Program-made: the position numbers and the translations under genes | The notes under the pieces: generated by a model | The model's input: only the letters and a program-made list of their open reading frames with translations | Told to the model about the DNA's origin: nothing | Databases searched by the model: none | Source of the DNA: Hafnia alvei | Lineage (GTDB): Bacteria > Pseudomonadota > Gammaproteobacteria > Enterobacterales > Enterobacteriaceae | Reading direction: 5' to 3' | Assembly: GCF_034424155.1 (NCBI RefSeq) | Contig: NZ_CP139992.1 | Span: forward strand, 1 to 64,000 | DNA length: 64,000 bases | Shown: positions 1-11,483 of the stretch, piece after piece | Numbering within the stretch: the first letter of the stretch is position 1 | Layout of the letters: every line of letters starts with the position of its first letter

Positions 1-1398
1 GTGTCACTTTCGCTTTGGCAGCAGTGTCTTGCCCGATTGCAGGATGAGTTACCTGCCACAGAATTTAGTATGTGGATCCGTCCTTTACAGGCGGAACTGA
101 GTGACAACACCCTGGCGCTGTATGCTCCTAACCGTTTTGTATTGGATTGGGTTCGTGACAAATATCTCAACAACATCAACGGATTGTTGAATGATTTTTG
201 TGGCAGCGATGCGCCGGTTTTACGTTTTGAAGTTGGCACCAAACCTGCGATGGCCATTCCGGCACAAAGCCCGGTTACGGCCAGCGTTTCTGCGCCTGTC
301 ATCCAGACCGCGGCTCGCAGTATTGCACCTATGCGTCCGAGCTGGGATAACTCACCGGCGCAGCCTGAACTGTCTTATCGCTCGAATGTAAATCCTAAGC
401 ATACGTTCGATAACTTTGTTGAGGGTAAGTCTAACCAACTGGCCCGCGCGGCGGCGCGTCAGGTGGCTGATAACCCTGGCGGCGCTTATAACCCGCTGTT
501 TTTATATGGCGGCACCGGTTTAGGTAAAACTCACCTTTTGCACGCGGTGGGAAATGGCATTATGGCGCGCAAAGCCAATGCCAAAGTGGTGTATATGCAC
601 TCTGAGCGTTTCGTTCAGGATATGGTTAAGGCCCTGCAAAATAACGCGATCGAAGAGTTTAAACGCTACTATCGTTCTGTTGATGCTCTGCTTATTGATG
701 ATATTCAATTTTTTGCGAATAAAGAGCGCTCGCAGGAAGAGTTCTTCCATACCTTTAACGCACTGCTTGAAGGCAATCAGCAAATCATTCTGACGTCAGA
801 CCGCTATCCAAAAGAGATCAATGGCGTGGAAGATCGCCTGAAATCGCGCTTTGGTTGGGGATTGACCGTCGCTATCGAGCCGCCTGAATTAGAAACGCGT
901 GTCGCTATTCTGATGAAAAAAGCCGATGAAAATGATATTCGCCTGCCGGGTGAAGTCGCCTTTTTCATCGCCAAGCGCCTACGCTCTAATGTGCGTGAAC
1001 TTGAAGGCGCACTGAATCGCGTCATTGCGAATGCCAACTTTACCGGTCGCGCAATTACCATCGATTTCGTGCGTGAAGCATTGCGCGATCTGCTCGCTTT
1101 GCAGGAAAAATTAGTCACTATCGATAATATTCAGAAGACAGTCGCTGAGTATTATAAAATTAAGGTGGCCGATTTACTGTCTAAACGCCGTTCCCGCTCG
1201 GTTGCTCGCCCACGCCAAATGGCGATGGCGCTGGCAAAAGAGTTGACCAACCATAGCTTGCCGGAAATCGGTGATGCATTTGGTGGTCGTGACCATACTA
1301 CGGTCTTGCATGCCTGTCGTAAGATTGAACAGCTGCGTGAAGAAAGCCACGACATCAAAGAAGATTTTTCTAATTTAATCAGAACGTTGTCATCCTAA
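1..1398 (+). CDS. dnaA: Chromosomal replication initiator DnaA
   Basis: DnaA is the AAA+ ATPase that binds DnaA boxes at oriC, melts the origin and loads the replicative helicase. The 465-residue product (about 467 in E. coli) has an N-terminal helicase-contact domain to about residue 85, a linker rich in Ala and Pro, a Walker A motif GGTGLGKT at 170-177, Walker B LLIDDIQF at 230-237, and the domain IV DnaA-box recognition signature GGRDHTT at 428-434. The start is GTG and is the first base of the window, so its promoter and ribosome binding site are not visible. dnaN follows after 24 bp, the usual operon arrangement. Confidence 0.98.
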   Translation: MSLSLWQQCLARLQDELPATEFSMWIRPLQAELSDNTLALYAPNRFVLDWVRDKYLNNINGLLNDFCGSDAPVLRFEVGTKPAMAIPAQSPVTASVSAPVIQTAARSIAPMRPSWDNSPAQPELSYRSNVNPKHTFDNFVEGKSNQLARAAARQVADNPGGAYNPLFLYGGTGLGKTHLLHAVGNGIMARKANAKVVYMHSERFVQDMVKALQNNAIEEFKRYYRSVDALLIDDIQFFANKERSQEEFFHTFNALLEGNQQIILTSDRYPKEINGVEDRLKSRFGWGLTVAIEPPELETRVAILMKKADENDIRLPGEVAFFIAKRLRSNVRELEGALNRVIANANFTGRAITIDFVREALRDLLALQEKLVTIDNIQKTVAEYYKIKVADLLSKRRSRSVARPRQMAMALAKELTNHSLPEIGDAFGGRDHTTVLHACRKIEQLREESHDIKEDFSNLIRTLSS

Positions 1399-1422
1399 TC
1401 AAATAACAGTCATCGTAGCGAT

Positions 1423-2523
1423 ATGAAATTTATTGTTGAACGTGAACATCTGCTAAAGCCGTTGCAACAGGTAAGCAGCCCGCTGGGTGGCCGACCAACG
1501 TTGCCTATTCTTGGTAATCTGCTGCTGCAGGTTGAAGACGGCCATCTATTGCTGACAGGCACCGACCTTGAAATGGAAATGATCGCCCGTGTTCCTCTTG
1601 CTCAAGAGCATGAGACGGGTGCGACAACGGTTCCTGCGCGTAAGTTTTTTGATATTTGCCGTGGCCTACCAGACGGTGCGGAAATCACCGTGATATTGGA
1701 TGGCGACCGCATGTTGGTTCGCTCTGGACGTAGCCGCTTCTCGCTGTCTACGCTGCCTGCCGCTGACTTCCCTAATCTGGATGATTGGCAGAGCGAGGTG
1801 GAATTTACTCTGCCTCAGGCAACGCTGAAAAAGCTGATTGAAGCCACGCAGTTCTCAATGGCTCATCAGGACGTGCGTTATTACCTGAACGGCATGTTGT
1901 TTGAGACCGAAGGCGAAGAGCTGCGTACCGTTGCGACCGATGGACATCGACTTGCCGTTTGCTCCATGCCTATTGGCCAGAGTTTGCCAAGTCATTCGGT
2001 GATCGTGCCGCGTAAAGGCGTGATGGAACTGTCTCGTTTGTTAGACGGTGGTGAAACACCGCTGCGCCTGCAAATTGGCAGCAATAACATTCGTGCTCAC
2101 GTGGGTGACTTCATCTTTACCTCCAAGCTGGTTGATGGCCGTTTCCCTGACTATCGCCGCGTATTGCCGAAGAATCCGGACAAAACGCTAAAAGCTGGCT
2201 GTGACGAACTCAAGCAAGCATTTGCGCGTGCGGCGATTTTATCGAATGAAAAATTCCGCGGTGTTCGCCTCTATGTCAGCCATAACCAGCTGAAAATTAC
2301 TGCGAATAACCCAGAGCAGGAAGAAGCGGAAGAAATTCTGGATGTGAATTACGAAGGCACCGATTTAGAAATTGGTTTCAACGTTAGTTACGTTCTGGAT
2401 GTCCTCAACGCACTCAAGTGTGAAGACGTGCATATGTTACTGACTGACTCCGTATCTAGCGTTCAGATTGAAGACGCGGCGAGCCAGTCAGCAGCCTACG
2501 TAGTCATGCCAATGCGCTTATAA
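1423..2523 (+). CDS. dnaN: DNA polymerase III beta sliding clamp
   Basis: DnaN forms the ring-shaped dimer that tethers DNA polymerase III to its template and is also bound by MutS, Hda and DNA ligase. The 366 residues equal the E. coli length, and the start MKFIVEREHLLKPLQQV and the C-terminal end YVVMPMRL, part of the partner-binding pocket region, are typical. The family is built of three similar clamp folds of about 120 residues. It sits 24 bp after dnaA. In E. coli recF follows almost directly, whereas here an ERIC repeat and about 160 bp separate the two. Confidence 0.98.
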   Translation: MKFIVEREHLLKPLQQVSSPLGGRPTLPILGNLLLQVEDGHLLLTGTDLEMEMIARVPLAQEHETGATTVPARKFFDICRGLPDGAEITVILDGDRMLVRSGRSRFSLSTLPAADFPNLDDWQSEVEFTLPQATLKKLIEATQFSMAHQDVRYYLNGMLFETEGEELRTVATDGHRLAVCSMPIGQSLPSHSVIVPRKGVMELSRLLDGGETPLRLQIGSNNIRAHVGDFIFTSKLVDGRFPDYRRVLPKNPDKTLKAGCDELKQAFARAAILSNEKFRGVRLYVSHNQLKITANNPEQEEAEEILDVNYEGTDLEIGFNVSYVLDVLNALKCEDVHMLLTDSVSSVQIEDAASQSAAYVVMPMRL

Positions 2524-2525
2524 CC

Positions 2526-2650
2526 ATACCCGTCATACTTCGCGCTGCACGTGCGTTGGCTGCCTTCGCTCACCCCAGTCACTTACTTGTGTAAGCTCCT
2601 GGGGATTTGCTCAGTTGCCGCCTTCGTGCAACTCGAATTATTTAGGGTAT
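2526..2650 (+). repeat. ERIC element (intergenic repeat unit), dnaN-recF gap
   Basis: A 125-bp imperfect palindrome bounded by ATACCC and GGGTAT. The central part carries the ERIC core: GTCACTTACTTGTGTAAGC followed by CTCCTGGGGATT, which match the two classical ERIC primer regions apart from single bases. It fills most of the gap between the dnaN stop and the recF start. The near-identical second copy lies at 11233-11356. If transcribed it should fold into a long hairpin. Confidence 0.93.
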
Positions 2651-2682
2651 ACGAATGCTGGCTTTGCACGGAATAGCTTTTG

Positions 2683-3759
2683 ATGGCTTTAACGCGTCTA
2701 ACGATCCGCGATTTTCGCAATATTGAATCGGCGGATCTCTCTCCTGCTGAGGGATTCAACTTTCTGGTCGGTGCCAACGGTAGCGGAAAAACCAGCGTGC
2801 TCGAGGCTATTTATACGCTTGGGCACGGGCGGGCTTTTCGTAGTTTGCAGGCGGGAAGAGTGATCCGCCACGACCAGAATGAGTTTGTTCTACATGGTCG
2901 CATTGATACTGGTGCAGAACGCGAGCTGTCTGTCGGGCTGAGTAAAAGCCGTGCCGGTGATAGCAAAGTGCGTATTGATGGCAGCGATGGTCATAAAGTG
3001 GCGGAGCTGGCGCAGATGTTGCCGATGCAGCTTATTACGCCAGAAGGTTTTACCTTATTGAATGGCGGGCCAAAATTTCGGCGCGCTTTTCTCGACTGGG
3101 GCTGCTTTCATAGCGACCCCGGTTTCTTTGTTGCCTGGAGCAACCTTAAGCGGCTGCTAAAGCAGCGCAATGCGGCGTTAAGACAGGTAACCCGCTATGG
3201 ACAACTACGTCCATGGGATCAGGAACTGATCCCGCTGGCAGAACGTATCAGCCAATTGCGAGCGCAATACAGCGCGGCGATTGCTGAAGATATCAGCGCA
3301 ACATGCGCGCAGTTCTTGCCTGAATTTGCACTAACGTTTTCTTTCCAGCGTGGCTGGGATAAAGAGAGCGATTACGGAGAGTTGCTAGAGCGTCAATTCG
3401 AACGCGATAGAGCTCTGACCTATACCGCGGTTGGTCCACACAAGGCAGATTTCCGCATCCGGGCAGAAGGTACACCGGTTGAGGATTTGCTGTCGCGTGG
3501 GCAACTGAAGTTACTGATGTGCGCGCTGCGTTTGGCACAGGGTGAATATCTTACCCGCCACAGCGGTCGCCGTTGCCTTTACCTTATCGATGATTTTGCT
3601 TCTGAGCTGGATACGGGGCGCAGACGTTTATTAGCCGACCGATTGAAAGCCACTGGCGCACAGGTTTTTGTGAGTGCGGTGAGTGCAGAACAGGTCTCCG
3701 ATATGGTTGATGAAAAGGGCAAGATGTTCCGCGTGGAACAGGGTAAAATAGCGGTTTAA
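2683..3759 (+). CDS. recF: DNA replication and repair protein RecF
   Basis: RecF is an SMC-like ATPase that, with RecO and RecR, loads RecA at single-strand gaps. The 358-residue product has Walker A GANGSGKT at 30-37, the family string [13 protein letters not shown] just after it, an ABC-type signature [10 protein letters not shown] and a Walker B region [11 protein letters not shown] near the C-terminus. I use ATG at 2683; an in-frame TTG lies directly upstream at 2680, but homologues begin M(S/A)LTRL. No strong Shine-Dalgarno sequence is seen, and the ERIC upstream ends 32 bp before the start. gyrB follows after 30 bp. Confidence 0.96.
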   Translation: MALTRLTIRDFRNIESADLSPAEGFNFLVGANGSGKTSVLEAIYTLGHGRAFRSLQAGRVIRHDQNEFVLHGRIDTGAERELSVGLSKSRAGDSKVRIDGSDGHKVAELAQMLPMQLITPEGFTLLNGGPKFRRAFLDWGCFHSDPGFFVAWSNLKRLLKQRNAALRQVTRYGQLRPWDQELIPLAERISQLRAQYSAAIAEDISATCAQFLPEFALTFSFQRGWDKESDYGELLERQFERDRALTYTAVGPHKADFRIRAEGTPVEDLLSRGQLKLLMCALRLAQGEYLTRHSGRRCLYLIDDFASELDTGRRRLLADRLKATGAQVFVSAVSAEQVSDMVDEKGKMFRVEQGKIAV

Positions 3760-6204
<2,445 letters not shown>

Positions 6205-6222
6205 TTTCAGAAGAACGACAAA

Positions 6223-6248
6223 AGGGACGATTTATCGTCCCTTTTTTT
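6223..6248 (+). terminator. Rho-independent terminator after gyrB
   Basis: Inverted repeat AGGGACGA-TTTA-TCGTCCCT followed directly by a run of T. It lies 19 bp past the gyrB stop and closes the dnaA-gyrB block. Confidence 0.92.
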
Positions 6249-6345
6249 ATGCTTTTGTTCCTCGTTTTTGCCTCGCATAAGCAATGACAACCTGACCTAG
6301 ATTGATTACCGTTACACTATTATTCTGACCCGAAGGGAAAATGTG

Positions 6346-7161
6346 ATGTCGATTAAATTGATTGCCATAGATTTGGATGGAACCCTGCTTAATAACGATC
6401 GGATGGTGGCTCCTGCGGTGAAACAGGCTATTTTAGCGGCCAAAGCGCAAGGCGTGCATGTGGTGTTAGCGACCGGACGTCCATTTATCGGCGCACAGCA
6501 ATATCTACATGAATTGGAGTTGGATACCGCCGGATGCTACTGCCTCTGCAACAATGGTGGTCTGATTGTTCATGCCGAAAACGGGGAACCTTTATTTGAA
6601 ACCCTGCTTGATAATGCCGACTATTTATACCTCGAATCGCTATCGCGTCAGGTCGGTTCACATTTCCACGCGCTCGATCACCACAAGCTGTATACCGCCA
6701 ACCGTGACGTCAGTAAATATACCGTTCATGAATCGTTTATTACCGGCATTCCTCTGCATTTCTGCCCAGCGGATGAAATGGATAAAAGCATTCACTTCCC
6801 AAAAGTGATGATGATCGACCATCCTGAAGTGCTTGATGCTGCGATTGCCCGCATTCCACCGGAAGCGTATGAACGCTATACCATGATGAAAAGCAGTCCG
6901 TATTTCCTCGAAGTATTGAACAAAGATGCAGACAAAGGGAAAGGCATTGCTCGTTTGGCGCAGTATCTGAATATTCCACGCGAAAACGTGATGTGCATTG
7001 GCGATCACGGCAATGACCTAGCCATGGTGGAATACGCCGGCGTGGGTGTTGCCATGGGTAACGCCGAGCCAGCAATTAAAGACGCCGCCCAATTTGTTAC
7101 CACAACGAATCAGGAAGATGGCGTTGCTGTAGCGATCAATAAGTTTGTATTGGGGAAATAA
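6346..7161 (+). CDS. yidA: HAD-family sugar phosphatase YidA
   Basis: YidA is a cytoplasmic haloacid-dehalogenase phosphatase (Cof/type IIB cap) active in vitro on sugar phosphates such as erythrose 4-phosphate. The 271-residue product shows motif I DLDGTLL with the nucleophile Asp9 and general acid Asp11, motif II TGRP, and motif IV GDHGNDLAM. ATG 6346 is preferred because the AAGGG Shine-Dalgarno is about 8 bases upstream and E. coli YidA begins at the same point; an in-frame GTG sits one codon earlier. It is a single gene between the gyrB terminator and a decayed spacer. Confidence 0.94.
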   Translation: MSIKLIAIDLDGTLLNNDRMVAPAVKQAILAAKAQGVHVVLATGRPFIGAQQYLHELELDTAGCYCLCNNGGLIVHAENGEPLFETLLDNADYLYLESLSRQVGSHFHALDHHKLYTANRDVSKYTVHESFITGIPLHFCPADEMDKSIHFPKVMMIDHPEVLDAAIARIPPEAYERYTMMKSSPYFLEVLNKDADKGKGIARLAQYLNIPRENVMCIGDHGNDLAMVEYAGVGVAMGNAEPAIKDAAQFVTTTNQEDGVAVAINKFVLGK

Positions 7162-7179
7162 AATACTTATTTAGCCTTC

Positions 7180-7441
7180 AATGACAATTAAGCCGCAGAA
7201 TGTTGGTTTTGAGCTTCTCGGCACGTTACCTGACAGCCGAATGAATCATGAAGGTTAGGATTCGCCGACAGGGATGTCGGCGAAAGAACGGAGGAGCCAG
7301 GATGGCGATTGCCGTTCGTTCCGTTAAACCGTAATGATGAAATGAGGGAACCCGCGGAGCGGGCTGGAAGGTGGTGCCAAGCCGAGGTGTTGGAGGGCGG
7401 CGATTGGCCCTCCAACTCGGACGCCTGCACGGAGGTGATGT
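7180..7441. other. Hairpin-rich GC block in the yidA-dgoR spacer
   Basis: This stretch looks different from its AT-rich surroundings. It contains three strong inverted repeats: TTCGCCGACA-ggga-TGTCGGCGAA (about 7260-7284), CCCGC-ggag-CGGG, and TTGGAGGGC-ggcgattg-GCCCTCCAA near 7390-7415. It is flanked by direct copies of AATACTT at 7162-7168 and 7442-7448. An 80-codon open frame on the minus strand (7188-7430) is Ser/Pro-rich and looks like a by-product of the base composition. I do not recognise the element; a structured RNA or a small non-autonomous mobile repeat would both fit. Confidence 0.45.
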
Positions 7442-7483
7442 AATACTTGGTGCTATAGGCGTTCGAAACCTTTCACGGAAGCT

Positions 7484-7692
7484 TTATGCTACGGCCTTCA
7501 AATAATTATCCAACACGATGTTTTTACCGCGCATAACAACCGCAATTTTTTTGCCCTGATATTCAGCTGCTCATTTCATCAACACCTGTGCCCCCTTCAA
7601 TCATCCAGCGATCGGTAACGGCAATAAGCTTCATGGCCCGTTTAATCTCTTCTTCACTGATCAACACCCGATTATTTCCGTTTGTGGTGAGG
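7484..7692 (-). pseudogene. Remnant of a PLP-dependent threonine/serine dehydratase
   Basis: Read on the minus strand, the piece encodes RVLISEEEIKRAMKLIAV, then WMIEGGTGVDEMSS and a stop; in a shifted frame it resumes as EYQGKKIAVVMRGKNIVLDN and ends at TAA (7484-7486). This pattern (acidic helix, W-M-I-E-G-x-G, then a G-K-x-x-V-V-x-x-G-x-N strand) is the C-terminal end of fold-type II threonine/serine dehydratases. The segment between the two halves is missing, and nothing of the N-terminal catalytic domain with its PLP lysine is seen. It is therefore a broken and truncated gene with no likely product. Confidence 0.72.
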
Positions 7693-7744
7693 GGGTTTTA
7701 GCCACGGCGTAAAACGAAATTGTATTGTCTATTTTGTGATCCAA

Positions 7745-7778
7745 ATTGTAGTACTAAATTATAATTTAACACTACAAT
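7745..7778 (+). promoter_or_regulatory. Palindromic operator/promoter candidate upstream of dgoR
   Basis: A near-perfect 34-bp palindrome. Outer arms are ATTGTAGT (7745-7752) and ACTACAAT (7771-7778); the centre TAAATTATAATTTA is itself a palindrome. It contains the -10 hexamer TATAAT (7760-7765). No gene other than dgoR lies close downstream, so it is the natural candidate for the DgoR binding site controlling the dgo operon. DgoR autorepression is known in E. coli; the site assignment here is inferred. Confidence 0.6.
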
Positions 7779-7888
7779 CTTGAGGTGGTTATGAGTTAGC
7801 GTTTTGGTTTTGTACTGCATTAGTGCAGTTATTTTGCTCACTTAACGGTAAAGTAGGGGGAATGTTACGAGCCTCTAAGTGGAAAATC

Positions 7889-8587
7889 ATGAACAAAACT
7901 GAATTGAGTAAAACCGATCGCATTATTGCTGAGATTGGTCAGCAGATTATCAGTGGGAAGTATGTACCTGGCTCATCTCTGCCGTCAGAGGCTGAGATGT
8001 GTGAGGAGTTCCAAACCTCGCGCAACATTATTCGCGAAGTGCTGCGAGCGCTTACGGCGAAACGGTTGGTTGAGGTGAAGCGCTATCGCGGTGCTTTTGT
8101 GGCTGCGCGTAATCAATGGAACTACCTGGATACTGACGTGCTGCAGTGGGTACTTGCCAATGATTATGACCCTCGTCTGATTAGTGCATTGAGTGAGGTG
8201 CGTAATTTGGTTGAACCTGCTATTGCCCGCTGGGCTGCTGAAAGGGCGACCTCCAGCGAACTGGCGACAATAGAGGCCGCGCTGAATGATATGAACCAGC
8301 ATCATCAAGATTTTAATGCATTTAACGAGGCTGATATTCGCTTCCACGAAGCCGTATTGTCCTCAGTACATAACCCTGTTTTACAGCAGTTAAATGTAGC
8401 AATTAGCTCACTACAACGGGCGGTTTTTGAGCGTACGTATATGCCTGATGAGGGCAATATGCCAATAACGCTGCGCGAGCATCAGGCTCTTTACGATGCA
8501 ATTCGTCATCAGAATGCGGATGCAGCAGAACAGGCAGCGCTTGCAATGATTGCGAGTTCGACGAGGAGATTAAAGGATGAGACATGA
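7889..8587 (+). CDS. dgoR: GntR/FCD-family repressor of D-galactonate catabolism
   Basis: DgoR represses the dgo operon until D-galactonate binds. The 232-residue product has an N-terminal winged helix-turn-helix (about 10-75; SLPSEAEMCEEFQTSRNIIREV) and a C-terminal all-helical FCD ligand domain with metal-type residues in the E-A-D-I-R-F-H-E-A-V helix. It matches E. coli DgoR through long stretches such as DTDVLQWVLANDYDPRLIS. I use ATG 7889; in-frame starts at 7823 and 7862 would add tails absent from E. coli. The stop overlaps the dgoK start (ATGA), so the repressor heads its own operon. Confidence 0.93.
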   Translation: MNKTELSKTDRIIAEIGQQIISGKYVPGSSLPSEAEMCEEFQTSRNIIREVLRALTAKRLVEVKRYRGAFVAARNQWNYLDTDVLQWVLANDYDPRLISALSEVRNLVEPAIARWAAERATSSELATIEAALNDMNQHHQDFNAFNEADIRFHEAVLSSVHNPVLQQLNVAISSLQRAVFERTYMPDEGNMPITLREHQALYDAIRHQNADAAEQAALAMIASSTRRLKDET

Positions 8588-9486
8588 ATGAAAGTTTTAT
8601 AGCGATTGATTGGGGATCAACCAATCTCCGTGCATGGCTTTATAAGCAAGGGTTATGCATGGATTCTCTTAATTCAGAATCTGGCGTAACCCGTTTGCAA
8701 GGGCAAACTCCGCAGCAGGTTTTTTCTCGCCTTATGCAGCCTTGGTTTCAGGAATATGGCGAGCTACCCACGCTAATGGCTGGAATGGTGGGGAGCAATG
8801 CAGGATGGCAAGCGGTCCCTTATCTACCTTGCCCTGTTTCACTGGGTGAAATAGCGCATCATCTTACCCCTGTCCACTCACCGAATATGCCCAGCATCCA
8901 CATTATTCCGGGGCTATGCATCGATCGCTCTGACAATGCCAACGTGATGCGGGGAGAGGAAACACAGCTTATCGGCGCGCACCAAATGCACGCATCCTCT
9001 CGCTATGTTATGCCTGGCACCCACAGTAAATGGGTACATCTATCGGGTGACTGCGTTGATGACTTCCGCACAGTGATTACCGGCGAGCTGCATTATTTGC
9101 TGCTACAGCACGGCCTCATCGGCGTGGGTATTGGTGAACAATTGGCTTCTCCAAAGGCGTTCCGTGAGGGAATGGAGACAGGATTCAATGATGCCAATAT
9201 TTTGCGCTGTTTATTTGAAACACGCGCTGCGCATCTGCTGGGAAGAAGAGACAAAAACACGGTAAGCGATTGGCTATCTGGCGTATTAATTGGCAACGAA
9301 GTTGCCCAGATGCAGCAGGATTATGCATTGTGCTCCCACGATGATATTACGCTGATCGGTAGCCAAAAATTGACCGAGCGCTATGCACAGGCGCTGGCGT
9401 TCGCCGGTATTAATTACCAAACGCTCGAAGGGGATGTGGCGTTTCAGGCTGGGATAAGGAGTGTTGCAAATGTCTTGGGTTACTAA
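8584..9486 (+). CDS. dgoK: 2-dehydro-3-deoxygalactonokinase
   Basis: DgoK phosphorylates 2-dehydro-3-deoxy-D-galactonate with ATP at O6, the second catabolic step. The 300-residue product begins with the phosphate-loop sequence IAIDWGSTNLRAWLY of the ASKHA kinase fold, followed by VMRGEETQLIG and PGTHSKWV, all conserved in E. coli DgoK. The start codon overlaps the dgoR stop by 4 bp, and the 3' end overlaps dgoA by 17 bp, so the operon genes are tightly coupled. Confidence 0.94.
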   Translation: MNESFIAIDWGSTNLRAWLYKQGLCMDSLNSESGVTRLQGQTPQQVFSRLMQPWFQEYGELPTLMAGMVGSNAGWQAVPYLPCPVSLGEIAHHLTPVHSPNMPSIHIIPGLCIDRSDNANVMRGEETQLIGAHQMHASSRYVMPGTHSKWVHLSGDCVDDFRTVITGELHYLLLQHGLIGVGIGEQLASPKAFREGMETGFNDANILRCLFETRAAHLLGRRDKNTVSDWLSGVLIGNEVAQMQQDYALCSHDDITLIGSQKLTERYAQALAFAGINYQTLEGDVAFQAGIRSVANVLGY

Positions 9487-10087
9487 TCTGCCGTTGATTG
9501 CCATCTTGCGCGGAATTAAGCCGCAAGAGGTTGAAGCCCATATCACCGCGTTATTAGACGCTGGATTTGATGCCATAGAGATCCCGCTAAATTCACCGGA
9601 GTGGGAAAAAAGTATCGCACTGGCGGTGACGCTGTTTGGACACCAAGCGCTAATTGGCGCTGGCACCGTATTAAAACCAGAACACGTTGAGCGGTTACAT
9701 ACGTTGAACAGCAAGTTGGTTGTAACGCCAAACACAGAGCCTGACGTTATTCGCCGTGCGGTTGAGTGCCAGATGTTGGTCTGTTGCGGATGCGCCACGG
9801 CGACAGAGGCGTTTCATGCGATCGATGCAGGCGCTCAGGCGTTGAAGATTTTTCCTTCGGCGGCATTTGGGCCTGATTATGTGAAAGCGCTTAAGGCGGT
9901 TCTTCCTGCCGAAATCCCTGTATTTGCCGTTGGTGGCGTGACGCCGGAAAACCTCCATGAATATCTTAACGCAGGCTGCATTGGTGCGGGTTTAGGCAGT
10001 GATTTGTACCGTGCAGGGCAGAGCGTAGAGCGAACCCATCAGCAAGCGAAGGCTTTCGTGAAAGCATATAAGGATGCAGCGCAATGA
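9470..10087 (+). CDS. dgoA: 2-dehydro-3-deoxy-6-phosphogalactonate aldolase
   Basis: DgoA cleaves KDPGal to pyruvate and D-glyceraldehyde 3-phosphate. The 205-residue class I aldolase has the TIM-barrel motifs AILRGI near the N-terminus, GAGTVL, and the Schiff-base lysine Lys126 in [14 protein letters not shown] 9470 follows ATAAGGA at good spacing; in-frame GTG/TTG codons at 9461 and 9464 lie upstream but have worse spacing. It overlaps dgoK and shares ATGA with dgoD. Confidence 0.95.
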   Translation: MSWVTNLPLIAILRGIKPQEVEAHITALLDAGFDAIEIPLNSPEWEKSIALAVTLFGHQALIGAGTVLKPEHVERLHTLNSKLVVTPNTEPDVIRRAVECQMLVCCGCATATEAFHAIDAGAQALKIFPSAAFGPDYVKALKAVLPAEIPVFAVGGVTPENLHEYLNAGCIGAGLGSDLYRAGQSVERTHQQAKAFVKAYKDAAQ

Positions 10088-11232
10088 AAATTACCAAATT
10101 AACTACCTACCGTTTACCGCCAAGATGGATGTTTTTAAAAATAGAAACCGATGAAGGCATCGTTGGTTGGGGTGAGCCCGTTATTGAGGGCAAAGCGAAA
10201 AGCGTTGAAGCCGCAGTACACGAGCTAGGTGAATTTATCATTGGGCAAGATCCCGCGCGCATTAATGATATTTGGCAAATGCTTTACCGTGGCAGCTTTT
10301 ATCGCGGCGGCCCTATTTTAATGAGCGCTATTTCAGGTATTGATCAGGCGCTATGGGACATTAAAGGCAAAGCATTGGGCGCACCGGTTTACCAACTGCT
10401 TGGCGGATTAGTTCGTGACAAAATTAAAGCCTATAGCTGGGTTGGTGGCGATCGGCCATCTGATGTCATTGATGGTATTAAAAAACTCACGGCGGCTGGA
10501 TTTGATACCTTTAAGCTCAACGGCTGTGAAGAAATGGGCATTATTGATAACGCCCGCAAAGTGGATGCCGCGGTTGAAGTTGTGGCAGAAATCCGAGCAG
10601 AATTTGGCAATCGCATTGAGTTTGGTTTGGATTTTCATGGCCGCGTTGATGCGCCGATGGCAAAAATCCTTATTAAAGAGTTAGAGCCTTATCGCCCTCT
10701 GTTTATCGAAGAGCCCGTATTAGCTGAGCAAGCTGAATATTACTCTCGTCTTGCGGCTCAAACACATATCCCTATTGCCGCGGGTGAGCGCATGTATTCA
10801 CGCTTTGATTTTAAACGTGTATTGGCTGACGGCGGTTTGGCAATTGTACAGCCCGATCTTTCTCATGCAGGTGGTATTACCGAGTGCTTCAAAATTGCCG
10901 CTATGGCTGAATCCTATGATGTTGCGCTTGCGCCACATTGTCCTTTAGGCCCGATTGCGCTGGCTTCCTGCTTACATTTGGATTTTGTGGCTCGTAATGC
11001 CGTACTACAAGAACAAAGCATGGGAATTCACTATAACCAAGGTGCTGAACTGCTTGATTACGTGGTGAATAAAGAAGATTTCAATATGGTTGATGGCCAT
11101 TTTTATCCATTAAATAAGCCCGGTCTTGGCGTTGAAATTAATGAAGAAATGGTGAGAGAACTCAGTAAAAATGCACCTGACTGGCATAATCCGGTTTGGC
11201 GGTATCCCGATGGCGCCATCGCCGAATGGTGA
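10084..11232 (+). CDS. dgoD: D-galactonate dehydratase
   Basis: DgoD, of the mandelate racemase subgroup of the enolase superfamily, dehydrates D-galactonate to 2-dehydro-3-deoxygalactonate. The 382 residues equal the E. coli length. The catalytic and Mg-binding residues are visible: Asp183 and His185 in GLDFHG, Glu209 in IEEPV, Glu235 in GERM and His285 in APHCPLGP. The start overlaps dgoA by 4 bp. The stop codon abuts the second ERIC repeat, which separates dgoD from dgoT. Confidence 0.97.
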   Translation: MKITKLTTYRLPPRWMFLKIETDEGIVGWGEPVIEGKAKSVEAAVHELGEFIIGQDPARINDIWQMLYRGSFYRGGPILMSAISGIDQALWDIKGKALGAPVYQLLGGLVRDKIKAYSWVGGDRPSDVIDGIKKLTAAGFDTFKLNGCEEMGIIDNARKVDAAVEVVAEIRAEFGNRIEFGLDFHGRVDAPMAKILIKELEPYRPLFIEEPVLAEQAEYYSRLAAQTHIPIAAGERMYSRFDFKRVLADGGLAIVQPDLSHAGGITECFKIAAMAESYDVALAPHCPLGPIALASCLHLDFVARNAVLQEQSMGIHYNQGAELLDYVVNKEDFNMVDGHFYPLNKPGLGVEINEEMVRELSKNAPDWHNPVWRYPDGAIAEW

Positions 11233-11356
11233 TCCCCGTCATACTTCGAGCTGCATATGCGTTAGCTGCCTTCGCTCACCCTAGTCACTTACTTATGTAA
11301 GCTCCTAGGGATTCGCTCAGTTGCCGCCTTTATGCAACTCGAATTATTTAGGGGAT
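11233..11356 (+). repeat. ERIC element (intergenic repeat unit), dgoD-dgoT gap
   Basis: Second ERIC copy, with outer ends TCCCC and GGGGAT and core GTCACTTACTTATGTAAGC followed by CTCCTAGGGATT. It has the same orientation as the copy at 2526-2650 and the two align base for base with few changes. It begins immediately after the dgoD stop codon and lies within the presumed dgo transcript. Confidence 0.93.
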
Positions 11357-11380
11357 GCTTTATTAAAGAATAATAAATAT

Positions 11381-11458
11381 TAAATGGCGTATCTTTCTCG
11401 CTGGGGATCGTGACGCCTAAAGTCGGCGTTAAATAATTACGCCATTCAAATATATATA
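11381..11458 (+). promoter_or_regulatory. Structured leader before dgoT
   Basis: Between the ERIC and dgoT, an outer pair AATGGCGTA / TACGCCATT encloses an inner pair GACGCC / GGCGTT. The outer arms are about 60 bases apart. The RNA could fold into a branched hairpin about 25 bases before the dgoT ATG. There is no T-run, so this is not a simple terminator. Any regulatory role is a guess. Confidence 0.4.
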
Positions 11459-11483
11459 CTCCGATATTATAAGTGAGAAGAAT

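Noticed and set aside
1-1398. oriC or DnaA-box cluster near dnaA
   Set aside because: The window starts at the dnaA start codon, so the upstream region is not visible, and in enterobacteria oriC lies elsewhere (near mnmG).
2583-2777. 64-codon minus-strand ORF over the ERIC and recF start
   Set aside because: It arises from the ERIC palindrome, which often gives short ORFs, and overlaps the well-supported recF start.
7188-7430. 80-codon open frame on the minus strand in the GC-rich block
   Set aside because: Low-complexity Ser/Pro/Asn composition, no ribosome site, and it runs through three strong hairpins; it looks like a by-product of structured non-coding DNA.
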